NCBI GenBank assembly: GCA_031285975.1
Contig: JAITVE010000112.1
Location: 1 to 7,148 of the forward strand
Reading direction: 5' to 3'
From: Candidatus Adiutrix sp.
GTDB taxonomy: Bacteria; Desulfobacterota; Desulfarculia; Adiutricales; Adiutricaceae
DNA: 7,148 nucleotides
In this document: one piece after another, positions 1 to 6,061 of the stretch
Layout of the letters: each line of letters opens with the position of its first letter
Numbering within the stretch: the first letter of the stretch is position 1
Position numbers and translations under genes: made by a program
The notes under the pieces: generated by a model
Seen by the model: the letters and a program-made list of their open reading frames with translations, nothing else
Told to the model about the DNA's origin: nothing
Databases searched by the model: none

Positions 1-591
1 GCCGCCACCACCGCCGCCTTTGTCCTGGATTTGCTGGCCCTGCCCCTGCACCTGACAGCTATCTGCGGCGCGGTGTTCATCGTTTTAATGGCCGGGGCCA
101 CTAAATTTTTGCCGGAAACCTGGGAGTGGCCGCTCGCTCCCAGCGCCCGCGTCATCGCCTTCGAAAGCGGGCACAAAGCGGCTTTTCTTGCTGATTTTCG
201 GCGCGTGCAGGTCTACGACGCTGAGGGCCGGTTCTCTGACGGCTGGTTCATGGAATCGTCTTCCAGCTTCAGGCATATCAATAAGAAAAGGGCGCTCATC
301 CAGTGGGACACGAAAACCGGCGCGCTGGCAGCCTATGCTATTGATGGCCGGAGCCTTGAAGAGCGGCAAAAAAAATCGCAGCAGATTGGCGACCCCAGCC
401 GCCAGGCGGCCGATTTCCCGGCCATCTTCCAAACCGACTGGTATCAATGGCCCCTGGCTTCGCAAGATAACGCGGTGGCCGCTTCGCTCATCGGCGTTAT
501 CGGCGCCAGCCTCTTGATGTGGCTTCGCCGTTTCGCCGTGCCCCGCACAAACAAGAAACAAAGACAACGTAAAGACGGCGTACATGAATAA
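1..591 (+). CDS. Hypothetical two-segment membrane protein, 5' partial
   Basis: The reading frame is open from the first base of the window, so the gene probably begins upstream. A TTG at 31 is the first in-window start candidate, but nothing marks it as real. From that residue on, 186 residues are visible. A hydrophobic stretch at about residues 7-28 and a second at about 148-166, followed by a strongly basic tail (RTNKKQRQRK), suggest two membrane segments enclosing a soluble domain of about 115 residues. The basic tail suggests a cytoplasmic C-terminus and an extracytoplasmic central domain. That domain contains beta-strand-like text (VQVYDAEGRF, then RALIQWDTKTGALAAYAIDG) reminiscent of a propeller-like fold, but I recognise no family. 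It overlaps the next gene by 8 bases (ATGAATAA), which suggests co-transcription and translational coupling. Its coding status is supported by the frame, the coupling and the membrane topology; its function is unknown. Confidence 0.72.
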   Translation, partial: AATTAAFVLDLLALPLHLTAICGAVFIVLMAGATKFLPETWEWPLAPSARVIAFESGHKAAFLADFRRVQVYDAEGRFSDGWFMESSSSFRHINKKRALIQWDTKTGALAAYAIDGRSLEERQKKSQQIGDPSRQAADFPAIFQTDWYQWPLASQDNAVAASLIGVIGASLLMWLRRFAVPRTNKKQRQRKDGVHE

Positions 592-1651
592 AACTATCCG
601 CGCTTTTGGCATATTTTCCGGCGGGCTCGACAGCCTCTTGTCGGCCCGCATTTTGATGGATCAGGGTATTGAACCGACCCTGGTGGCCTTCACCAGCCCA
701 TTTTTCCCGCCCGACCAGGCCCGGGCCGGAGCGGCCCAGCTGGGCCTCCCCCTCACCGAGGTGGACATGTATCCCGAGCTCCTGGCGCTCATCAAAAACC
801 CGCCCCACGGCCTGGGCCGCAACCTCAACCCCTGTATTGACTGCCACGCCCTGATGTTCCAAAAAGCCGGGCAACTGCTGGACGAGAGCGGCCAGCCGGG
901 CTTTCTGTTTTCCGGCGAAGTGCAGGGCCAGCGCCCCATGAGCCAGAACCCCAACGCGCTCAAAACCGTGGCCAAGCAGTCCGGCCGCCGGGAACTCATC
1001 CTGCGCCCCCTCTCGGCCAAAATCATGTCCCTCACCGAAGCCGAAGAAAAAGGCTGGGTAGACCGTGAAAAGCTCCTCAATCTCTCCGGCCGGGGCCGCC
1101 GCCCCCAAATGGATTTAGCCGCCCACTACGGCCTCAAAGTCCCCCCGCCAGCCGGCGGTTGCCTTCTGACCGACGTAGGCTACGCCAAACGCTTCAAGTG
1201 GCTGCTGCGTCAGGCTCCAGCCGGGAGCCCCTCCGGCTGGCCCCCGGCCCGCCTCGCGGAAATGCTGAAACGCGGCCGCCTCTTCACACCCAACGCGCCC
1301 GCAGCAACGCCGCAACCGCAAGGCCAGGCCTCCCCGGAGCCCGTCCAGTGGCTCATTGTCGGCCGCAACCAGGCCGACAACCAGGCCCTGACCGCCCTCC
1401 TCCGCGACGGCGACACAATTTTCCACCTGGAAGGCGCGCCCGGCCCCACCGTAGTCGCCCCCAACTTGGGCTCCCCCATAGAAACGGCCACCCTGAACCT
1501 CGGCCGCGATTTAGCCGTAGCCTACGGCGACCACGCGAGCGCCCCCGAAGCCCGCGTCCGCATAGACGCCATAGGCGGCCCATCCACCGAACACAAAACC
1601 ACTGCCAGCAAACCCGCCGACTGGGAAAAATTTATGGTGAAATTCGATTAA
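584..1651 (+). CDS. PP-loop tRNA-thiolation-type protein (ThiI/MnmA-like) with NFACT-R-like C-terminal domain
   Basis: This 355-residue protein belongs to the adenine nucleotide alpha-hydrolase (PP-loop) superfamily. The ATP-binding motif SGGLDS lies at residues 12-17, right at the N-terminus. The likely role is ATP-dependent activation and sulfur insertion at a tRNA uridine, in the cytoplasm. Cysteines sit where thiolases of this superfamily use them: NPCIDC gives C84 and C87, and PPAGGC gives C193. The SGEVQGQRPMSQ stretch at 110-121 is typical of the short ThiI-like relatives. There is no THUMP domain before the PP-loop and no rhodanese domain after it, so this is not classical ThiI. Residues about 254-330 (LIVGRNQADNQAL, then GAPGPTVV) resemble the NFACT-R/DUF814 RNA-binding module. 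A Pro/Ala-rich linker (about 211-252) joins the two. The ATG lies inside the end of the upstream gene and the ribosome site is weak (AAAGACGG), consistent with coupling. The family assignment is solid; the exact modified base is an inference. Confidence 0.87.
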   Translation: MNKTIRAFGIFSGGLDSLLSARILMDQGIEPTLVAFTSPFFPPDQARAGAAQLGLPLTEVDMYPELLALIKNPPHGLGRNLNPCIDCHALMFQKAGQLLDESGQPGFLFSGEVQGQRPMSQNPNALKTVAKQSGRRELILRPLSAKIMSLTEAEEKGWVDREKLLNLSGRGRRPQMDLAAHYGLKVPPPAGGCLLTDVGYAKRFKWLLRQAPAGSPSGWPPARLAEMLKRGRLFTPNAPAATPQPQGQASPEPVQWLIVGRNQADNQALTALLRDGDTIFHLEGAPGPTVVAPNLGSPIETATLNLGRDLAVAYGDHASAPEARVRIDAIGGPSTEHKTTASKPADWEKFMVKFD

Positions 1652-1692
1652 GACGACGAATTGGCTATCGTTCCACCGCCGCCACAATGTGC

Positions 1693-1759
1693 TAAAGCGC
1701 CAAGATGTTTACGTATTTTGCAATTTACTAAAGGCAGGTAAATTGCAAAATGCTCTAGA
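1693..1759. repeat. Diverged half-copy of the two-hairpin repeat, in a convergent gene gap
   Basis: Positions 1694-1759 align without gaps to 6987-7052 in the right-hand tandem array, with 56 of 66 bases identical by my hand count. It holds one complete hairpin: arm 1713-1728 (GTATTTTGCAATTTAC), a 9-base loop 1729-1737, and arm 1738-1753, paired over 16 positions with one G-U. The other hairpin of the full unit is represented only by its right arm (AAAGCGC, 1694-1700). The copy lies between the convergent ends of the PP-loop gene and the autotransporter, where it could end or protect both transcripts. It lacks a U-tract on either strand, so it is not a standard intrinsic terminator. The TCTAGA at its right edge provides the TAG stop of the autotransporter. 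Confidence 0.85.
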
Positions 1760-3869
1760 AAGCAAAATTCATCATGGCTGTGCCGCCCGCGCCTTTGCGT
1801 TGGCCGGTGTAGCCTTGGAGGCCCAGGTTGATGGAGAACTTTGCGGTGGGGGTGAGGGTGAGGCCCAGTTCGCCGCTGCCGGGGGCGCCTTTGAGGCTGG
1901 GCTCGGGGAGGCGGAGGCCGTCGAGGCGGCCGCTGACGCCGCCGTCGTGCTCATATTCCCAGGCGCCGCCCACATAACCCGCGACCAGGTCGCTGAAGTC
2001 GCGGCTGTACCGGGCTCCAAGCTGGGTGCGGAGGGACTGGGCGGCGTCGATGGAGAGCGTTTCTTCGGCGGCGGTGCGCACTTCGTCGCTGCCGAGTTGC
2101 ACCCACAAGAGGCGGGTGTTGATATCCAGGCGGCCGTGGTCTTCGAAGTCGAAGAGTTTGCCGAAACCCAGGTGGCCGCCGAAATAGCTGCTGTTCATGC
2201 CGTATTCCGCGCCGTTGCGGTTTTTGATTTTCAGGTCATTTTCCACGGAACCGGCCCGCACGGAGAGGTCGGCATACAGGCCGCGGGCAAAATTGTTGCG
2301 CAGGCCGAGACCCCCGCCGAAATATTTATTGTCGCCTTCGCCGACGACTTCCTCCAGGCCGGAAAAGGAATGGTAGGAGTTGTAGGTGGAATAGTCGCCA
2401 TAACCGGCTTCGAAGAAGAGGCCCAGGCCGAGTTGGCCAATGGCGGTCTCAGAGCGGAAGGCCGGGCCGATGACCACGTTGAAATTGTCGGACTCCACCT
2501 CGCTGCCGCTATTGAGCCGCAGATTCGTGTATTCCGCGCCGAACATAACGCCCAGGTTGCGGCCGTCTTGGAACATGCTCTTGCTGGCGTTGGGGTCAAA
2601 GGTGTTGCGGATGACCCGGCTTTCCAGTTCGGTGCTCAGGTTGAGGCTGCCGAGGGCGGCGGTGGGGCCTTCCAGATAAGTTTGGCCCACAGGCCCGTTC
2701 AAGGCGCTGCTCAGGAGCTCGGCCAAAAGCTCATATCTGTCGTCGGAAATCCGCTTGCGGAAGGTATAGTCCCTGGCACCCATCGCGCTCACGCCATAGA
2801 CCGGCACAGTGCCGGTGGTGTTATCGACAATGGGTTCGGCGTTGTAGGTGTTGTAGGTTTTGACCAGCTGTATCAGGTCGCCCGGCTTCAGGTCTTTGAA
2901 GGGGTTGCCGCCGGTGGAGACCAGGTTGATGCCCAAACCGTCTTCCAGGGTCAGGACGCCCTGCCCGGCCCCGGTGCTGATCATGTCCATCATGTAATTG
3001 GGGTTGCTGCTGCCGTCGCCGAGGTAATCGACCAAATTCGTGCCAGCGGGCAGAACCATGTCCATCGTGCCCACTGTGCCGCTGGCGGGGCTGCCGCCCA
3101 GCCACAGGTTGCCTATCCACTTCTGCCCCGCGCCGGGGGTGCCGGTGGGGTGAACCCGGAGGGTATCGGCCCAATAAGTGCCCAGGCCCGCGCCAACGGC
3201 GTTCAGGGTGCGGACGGCGGAGAGCGCGCCCAGGTCGATGGCTTTGAAATACACGCCGGACGCGCCGCTGTCGGCGCTGGCCACGGTGTTGGTGAAGTTG
3301 AACTCCGTGTCAAACCCGGTAACGTCCACCCGCCCGATGTTGGTGTTCAGGGATGCGGCGGCGCCGTTGCCGGTCAGGTTAAGCTGCCGGGTTTGGAGCG
3401 AATCGGCCAGCGCCAGTTGGGCCAAGGAATCGCCGCTGCCGGCGCCGGTCATGGTCACCATGCCGTTGCCGGTGGCCAGGCTGGCGGCGTAAATGCCCTT
3501 GGTGCCGCCAATGGCGTCGGCGGTGCTGATGGCAACGTCGTGGCCGTTGGTATTAATGGCCGCGTTCAGGGCCGTGATTTTGGCGTTGCCGGCGGTGTCC
3601 TGGGCCCCATTTATGGCAAGCTGCTGGGTGTTCAGCAGGCGGGCGTTATTGGTGATGAAGTTGGCTGTGCCGCCGCTGCCAATGAGATAGAAATCATAGG
3701 CGGGGTCGCCGAAGGGGTCGGGCTCGTAATAGTAGAAACCGGCTGTGACCGTCAGATTGCCGACCGACGCCTCTTCGCCGGTGAGTTCAACGGTGGCCGA
3801 CGCTTTGAGTGGTGTTCCCCGCCACGTCCAGCCCGCGGGCCACAAAGCTGGCGGCGCTTCTGTCGTCAT
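1755..3869 (-). CDS. Autotransporter, C-terminal portion: distal passenger and beta-barrel translocator (downstream of a frameshift)
   Basis: The frame codes for 704 residues from an in-frame ATG at 3869, but the first 20 or so (LWPAGWTWRG) look out of frame. That ATG has no ribosome site, so the true protein probably enters this frame at about 3805-3825 from the upstream fragment. Residues about 21-380 are Gly/Asn/Thr-rich passenger of beta-helix character. Residues 383-430 form a probable helical linker into the pore. About 436-704 are an autotransporter beta-domain (PF03797-like) of the usual length, about 270 residues: alternating aromatic strands such as NLGVMFGAEYTNLRL, ending in MMNFAF with the terminal Phe that outer-membrane barrels use for BAM-dependent insertion. 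The barrel should sit in the outer membrane and export the passenger to the surface. The barrel shows no further break, so the lesion is recent, a sequencing error, or tolerated. The TAG stop lies inside a dispersed repeat. Confidence 0.88.
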   Translation of the reverse strand: MTTEAPPALWPAGWTWRGTPLKASATVELTGEEASVGNLTVTAGFYYYEPDPFGDPAYDFYLIGSGGTANFITNNARLLNTQQLAINGAQDTAGNAKITALNAAINTNGHDVAISTADAIGGTKGIYAASLATGNGMVTMTGAGSGDSLAQLALADSLQTRQLNLTGNGAAASLNTNIGRVDVTGFDTEFNFTNTVASADSGASGVYFKAIDLGALSAVRTLNAVGAGLGTYWADTLRVHPTGTPGAGQKWIGNLWLGGSPASGTVGTMDMVLPAGTNLVDYLGDGSSNPNYMMDMISTGAGQGVLTLEDGLGINLVSTGGNPFKDLKPGDLIQLVKTYNTYNAEPIVDNTTGTVPVYGVSAMGARDYTFRKRISDDRYELLAELLSSALNGPVGQTYLEGPTAALGSLNLSTELESRVIRNTFDPNASKSMFQDGRNLGVMFGAEYTNLRLNSGSEVESDNFNVVIGPAFRSETAIGQLGLGLFFEAGYGDYSTYNSYHSFSGLEEVVGEGDNKYFGGGLGLRNNFARGLYADLSVRAGSVENDLKIKNRNGAEYGMNSSYFGGHLGFGKLFDFEDHGRLDINTRLLWVQLGSDEVRTAAEETLSIDAAQSLRTQLGARYSRDFSDLVAGYVGGAWEYEHDGGVSGRLDGLRLPEPSLKGAPGSGELGLTLTPTAKFSINLGLQGYTGQRKGAGGTAMMNFAF

Positions 3870-5208
3870 AGGCGCTGGCGGTCACGCTAAAATCGCCGTC
3901 CCTGACGGACACAATGGCGGAAGGCGCGCTGAAGCTGGCCTGACCGCCAGTGGCACTGAAGGTGTCCACAGTCAAATTCGCGCCCGCGCCGGTAATATTC
4001 ACTTCGCCGCTGTTGGGGGCAAGGAAGCTGGCATTGCCGCTAAGATTGCTGGGGTAGCTGATGTCGCCGGAGACGACAGACATGGAGCCGGCGCTTGAGA
4101 TGGGAGCGCTGCCGGTCACCTTCATGCTGGCGTTGCCGGAACTCAGGCTCGCAATGTTGGTTCGGGCGCCAAAGTTAGGGTCGCCGCCGCCATGGTAGCC
4201 AACAGATTCAAAGCTGGCATTCCCCTCCCCGTTGTTCTGCACCTGCACATCCAAAATGCCGTAGTCGGAGGTGGTGACAGTGCCGTCGGCCACAAATATG
4301 GCGTTGCCAGCCCCAAGAGTGTTCGTTACGACAAAAGTGTTGAAATGAGCGTCGCCGTGGATAAACATGGAGGCGTCATAGTCGCCGTGAGCTCCCATAC
4401 CCGCCCCGCCCAAAACGGTTAAGCCATTGGCTTCAAACCTGGCGGAATTACCCTCAGCCCCCATATTTAAGCCTGCACCTGTGCTCAACAACGTCAGCGC
4501 GCCGTCAAGCTTAAAATCGACAAAACCCGCCTGCCCGTTGCCGGGAGTATCTCGCACGTCATGTTGCCAGCCCCCGCTATGGCCGGAGATGAGAACCATA
4601 TTGTGAATTTCCTTGTCGCCGGAGCCCCAATTTAAGGTGGCATTGCCGCCGTTGCCGCCGCCGCCGTGGCCGTTGGCCGCGTTGTAGCCCTCTCCCCCCT
4701 GGCCGCTGTCGCCGCCATGAATAGTGAGAGTATTACCGATGCCCACGCCTGTCATGTCGCTGGCATCGGCATAGGCGTTTCCGCCGTCGCCGCCCCTGCC
4801 GCCGCCGCTTCCGTCGGCCCCGGCAGTGCCGTTGCTGACTTGGCCGTTGCCGCTGCCCTCATTGATTCCATCTGCGCCGCCGCCTCCGGCGCCGCCGCTG
4901 CCGTCATAATCCTGCCCACCCACACCTGACACGGGGCGCCCGTACCAGCCGCCAGAGCCGCCGTCGGCCCCGGTCACGCTTTCGCCCTCGCCCGCGTCCC
5001 CATAGTATTGCGTATTTTGGCCGCCAATATAGCCGCCCAGGCCGCCGCCGCCCGCCCCCTGGGTGACGCCGTTGTTGCCGCCGCCGCCGCCCCCGGCGCC
5101 GCCTTCAATGTGAATGTTCGCCGCCCAAGCCAAAGGCTGCCCCAAACCAGGCAGGAAGACCATGGCGAGAGCCAGAGCCCCGGTTATTATATAATCTTTG
5201 TGTTTCAT
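3787..5208 (-). CDS. Autotransporter, N-terminal portion: signal peptide and glycine-rich passenger (truncated by a frameshift)
   Basis: This is the first 473 residues of the autotransporter whose barrel is encoded just downstream. The start is well supported: ATG at 5208 with GAGGGGAGAG upstream. A Sec signal peptide covers residues 1-29 (MKHK, hydrophobic core, AWA before A30). Residues about 35-195 are extremely glycine-rich (GGAGGGGGGNN, GGGRGGDGGN), a low-complexity stretch likely to be flexible or a polyglycine-II-like fold. Residues about 250-460 carry imperfect units of about 30 residues, each opening with a G-N-A-S-F-type motif (GNSARF 253, GNAIF 301, GNASF 329, GNASM 358, GNASF 391, GQASF 422, SAASF 451), as expected for a beta-solenoid passenger. 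The frame ends in TTQSVGHR and a stop that does not look natural. Joined to the next frame, the gene spans 1755-5208 and encodes about 1,150 residues. The ligand or role of the passenger cannot be read from the sequence. Confidence 0.88.
   Translation of the reverse strand: MKHKDYIITGALALAMVFLPGLGQPLAWAANIHIEGGAGGGGGGNNGVTQGAGGGGLGGYIGGQNTQYYGDAGEGESVTGADGGSGGWYGRPVSGVGGQDYDGSGGAGGGGADGINEGSGNGQVSNGTAGADGSGGGRGGDGGNAYADASDMTGVGIGNTLTIHGGDSGQGGEGYNAANGHGGGGNGGNATLNWGSGDKEIHNMVLISGHSGGWQHDVRDTPGNGQAGFVDFKLDGALTLLSTGAGLNMGAEGNSARFEANGLTVLGGAGMGAHGDYDASMFIHGDAHFNTFVVTNTLGAGNAIFVADGTVTTSDYGILDVQVQNNGEGNASFESVGYHGGGDPNFGARTNIASLSSGNASMKVTGSAPISSAGSMSVVSGDISYPSNLSGNASFLAPNSGEVNITGAGANLTVDTFSATGGQASFSAPSAIVSVRDGDFSVTASAYDDRSAASFVARGLDVAGNTTQSVGHR
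3805..3825 (-). other. Frameshift junction within the autotransporter gene
   Basis: The upstream frame reads sensibly through GLDVAG and stops at 3787-3789. The downstream frame reads sensibly from LKASATVELTG onward. Moving from the first to the second needs +1, that is, one extra base here or two missing bases. A run of four identical bases (GGGG on the coding strand, 3817-3820) is the simplest site: removing one G gives DVAGTPLKASATVEL. No recognisable slippery heptamer or downstream pseudoknot is evident, so a mutation or sequencing error is more likely than programmed frameshifting. Confidence 0.82.
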
Positions 5209-5216
5209 GCGTATTT

Positions 5217-5226
5217 CTCTCCCCTC
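5217..5226 (-). promoter_or_regulatory. Shine-Dalgarno sequence of the autotransporter
   Basis: On the coding strand, GAGGGGAGAG lies 8 bases before the ATG at 5208-5206, with its GGAG core about 10 bases upstream. It fixes the start codon, and the signal peptide begins directly at this ATG. Confidence 0.75.
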
Positions 5227-5378
5227 TTCGCCGGTTCCGCCTTGGCGGCCATTGAACTGCCCGCCCTCAAATCACCCTTTCGCGCCGCCGCCCGGCAAAG
5301 AGCGTGTGCGCGGCTCAATGGGCGAGCCCTCGTTTGTAAAAGAGTTGGGCATTTCCTCAAAAAATATGTGACATCCCC

Positions 5379-5397
5379 AAAAATCGCCTTGATTTTT
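5379..5397. promoter_or_regulatory. Inverted repeat at the start of the autotransporter leader
   Basis: AAAAATC (5379-5385) and GATTTTT (5391-5397) form a perfect 7-bp inverted repeat around a 5-base centre (GCCTT). It begins about 12 bases downstream of the predicted -10 box, so it would lie at the very 5' end of the transcript or overlap the transcription start. It could be a repressor operator or a 5'-end hairpin that stabilises the mRNA. The stem is AT-rich and weak as RNA. Confidence 0.35.
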
Positions 5398-5408
5398 CCC
5401 ACAAATAA

Positions 5409-5437
5409 ATATTATTACTAAACGCCTCTGCCGTCAA
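5409..5437 (-). promoter_or_regulatory. Predicted sigma70-type promoter of the autotransporter
   Basis: On the minus strand a TTGACG (-35, 5437-5432) and a TAATAT (-10, 5414-5409) are separated by exactly 17 bases, close to the consensus for both boxes and for the spacer. It sits in the only strongly AT-rich block of the window and points at the autotransporter. The predicted transcription start near 5401-5403 leaves an untranslated leader of about 195 bases before the ATG, unusually long and with room for post-transcriptional control. Confidence 0.65.
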
Positions 5438-5495
5438 GATAAATTACAATAAAATAATATAAAAACATGCAAAATACATAAAATCGACTTCAAAT

Positions 5496-5540
5496 CAGCA
5501 TCTATAATCACATAAAACTACTATTTTAGATGCAGCATCT
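5496..5540. promoter_or_regulatory. Operator-like cluster of GCATCT half-sites
   Basis: AGATGC-A-GCATCT at 5528-5540 is a perfect 6-bp inverted repeat with a one-base centre. A third half-site, GCATCT, lies at 5498-5503, and with TAGATGC at 5527-5533 it forms a second inverted repeat (7-bp arms, 22 bases apart). The flanking CAGCATCT is repeated directly (5496-5503 and 5533-5540). The cluster is 60-100 bases upstream of the predicted -35 box of the autotransporter, a usual place for an activator site. No regulator family is identifiable. Confidence 0.4.
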
Positions 5541-5768
5541 TGATGGCAAGCTCTCGTCTGCCACAATATTTTCGACGCCAGCCGCCGTCATACTCCACTA
5601 TAAAATGGGTTAAAAAATACAAAAAAATATACATATTGTATGGCCGCTAAGAAAAAATACAATCAGCCACAGCATATGGTGCCGCCACGCCTTGCACGGA
5701 GCGGGGCGCTGCTTGTGGAGCCCACAGGTAAGCCCGTTTGGAAAGCCTCATGGCATGGCCCGCCTCGC
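5541..5768. other. Gene-free intergenic stretch, AT-rich then GC-rich
   Basis: This part of the 853-base gap between the autotransporter and the zinc-ribbon gene holds no convincing coding sequence. The left half (to about 5660) is AT-rich with poly-A runs and a short inverted repeat, ATACA-TAT-TGTAT at 5630-5642. The right half returns to the GC-rich composition of the genome. Short open frames here have no ribosome sites and translate repeat DNA. Confidence 0.6.
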
Positions 5769-5792
5769 CATTCCGGCCTCCGCAGGAATGAC
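5769..5792. repeat. Dispersed short palindromic repeat, copy 1
   Basis: CATTCC (5769-5774) and GGAATG (5785-5790) form the outer stem, followed inward by one mismatch and two more pairs around a CTCC loop. The sequence ends GGAATGAC. This is the CATTCCGGC/GCCGGAATG palindrome scattered through many proteobacterial genomes. This copy is imperfect. Confidence 0.65.
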
Positions 5793-5810
5793 GGCCGTGA
5801 AGGGCGTGGC

Positions 5811-5819
5811 GGGGGGGGG
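5811..5819. repeat. Run of nine G
   Basis: An uninterrupted G9 tract lies between palindromic repeats 1 and 2, outside any gene. Such tracts slip during replication and during sequencing. It is about 600 bases from the autotransporter start and not within a promoter spacer I can recognise, so I assign it no role. Confidence 0.7.
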
Positions 5820-5844
5820 CCACACGCCGCCAAGAGAAAGGCAT

Positions 5845-5869
5845 GGGTTCCGGCCTTCGCCGGAATGAC
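5845..5869. repeat. Dispersed short palindromic repeat, copy 2
   Basis: TTCCGGC (5848-5854) and GCCGGAA (5859-5865) pair perfectly over 7 bases around a CTTC loop, with GGG before and TGAC after. On the minus strand it reads GTCATTCCGGCGAAGGCC, the classic form of this repeat, and yields the familiar artefactual peptide VIPAKAG when translated. Confidence 0.75.
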
Positions 5870-5951
5870 AAAGTGCCCCTCCCCAATGCGGGGCAAGGCG
5901 GACAGACGGCGGTATAGAAATTTTTGATAGGCACCCCACGCGCCCTCCCGA

Positions 5952-5983
5952 ACCGTCTTTCCGGCTTTCGCCGGTATAACGGT
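5952..5983. repeat. Dispersed short palindromic repeat, copy 3, with two-part stem
   Basis: CCGGC (5961-5965) and GCCGG (5970-5974) form the inner stem around a TTTC loop. ACCGT (5952-5956) and ACGGT (5979-5983) form an outer 5-bp stem after a 4-by-4 internal loop. It is the same family as the two copies to its left and likewise translates to VIPAKAG on the minus strand. Confidence 0.7.
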
Positions 5984-6027
5984 AGTGGTGGGCGGTGGTT
6001 CGTATTGGAGACTGTTTTCCCTAATGA

Positions 6028-6056
6028 AGCCCCTCTGAAAACGGCTCAAGGGGGCT
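6028..6056 (-). terminator. Possible weak terminator after the zinc-ribbon gene
   Basis: AGCCCC (6028-6033) pairs with GGGGCT (6051-6056), plus one G-U pair, around a loop of about 16 bases. It lies 6 bases past the stop codon of the zinc-ribbon gene on the minus strand. There is no U-tract after it (TCATTAGGG), so if it works at all it is a weak or factor-assisted terminator. Confidence 0.3.
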
Positions 6057-6061
6057 GGCCG

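Noticed and set aside
85..1108. Minus-strand open frames opposite the membrane protein and the PP-loop gene
   Set aside because: They are shadows of GC-rich plus-strand genes. The plus-strand frames carry the recognisable SGGLDS motif and the coupled start/stop.
3787..3825. Programmed ribosomal frameshifting in the autotransporter
   Set aside because: There is no slippery sequence, no obvious stimulatory stem-loop and no precedent known to me in this family. An indel at the short G run is simpler.
1689..3890. Plus-strand open frame of 733 codons opposite the autotransporter
   Set aside because: It is aligned codon-for-codon with the real minus-strand frame. In GC-rich genes that rarely use CTA, TTA and TCA codons, this antisense frame stays open by default. 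The translation (GVGGIVAI, AAAGAGHGH) has no recognisable domain, and the minus strand has a barrel, a passenger and a signal peptide.
5468..5477. TGCAAAATAC in the AT-rich region as a relic of the hairpin repeat
   Set aside because: Only 10 bases match one arm of hairpin B, without the loop or other arm, in a very AT-rich stretch where chance matches are expected.
5640..6049. Short open frames on both strands (95-128 codons) between the autotransporter and the zinc-ribbon gene
   Set aside because: They translate the palindromic repeats, giving the familiar artefact peptides VIPAKAG and FAGMTK. None has a ribosome site or domain.
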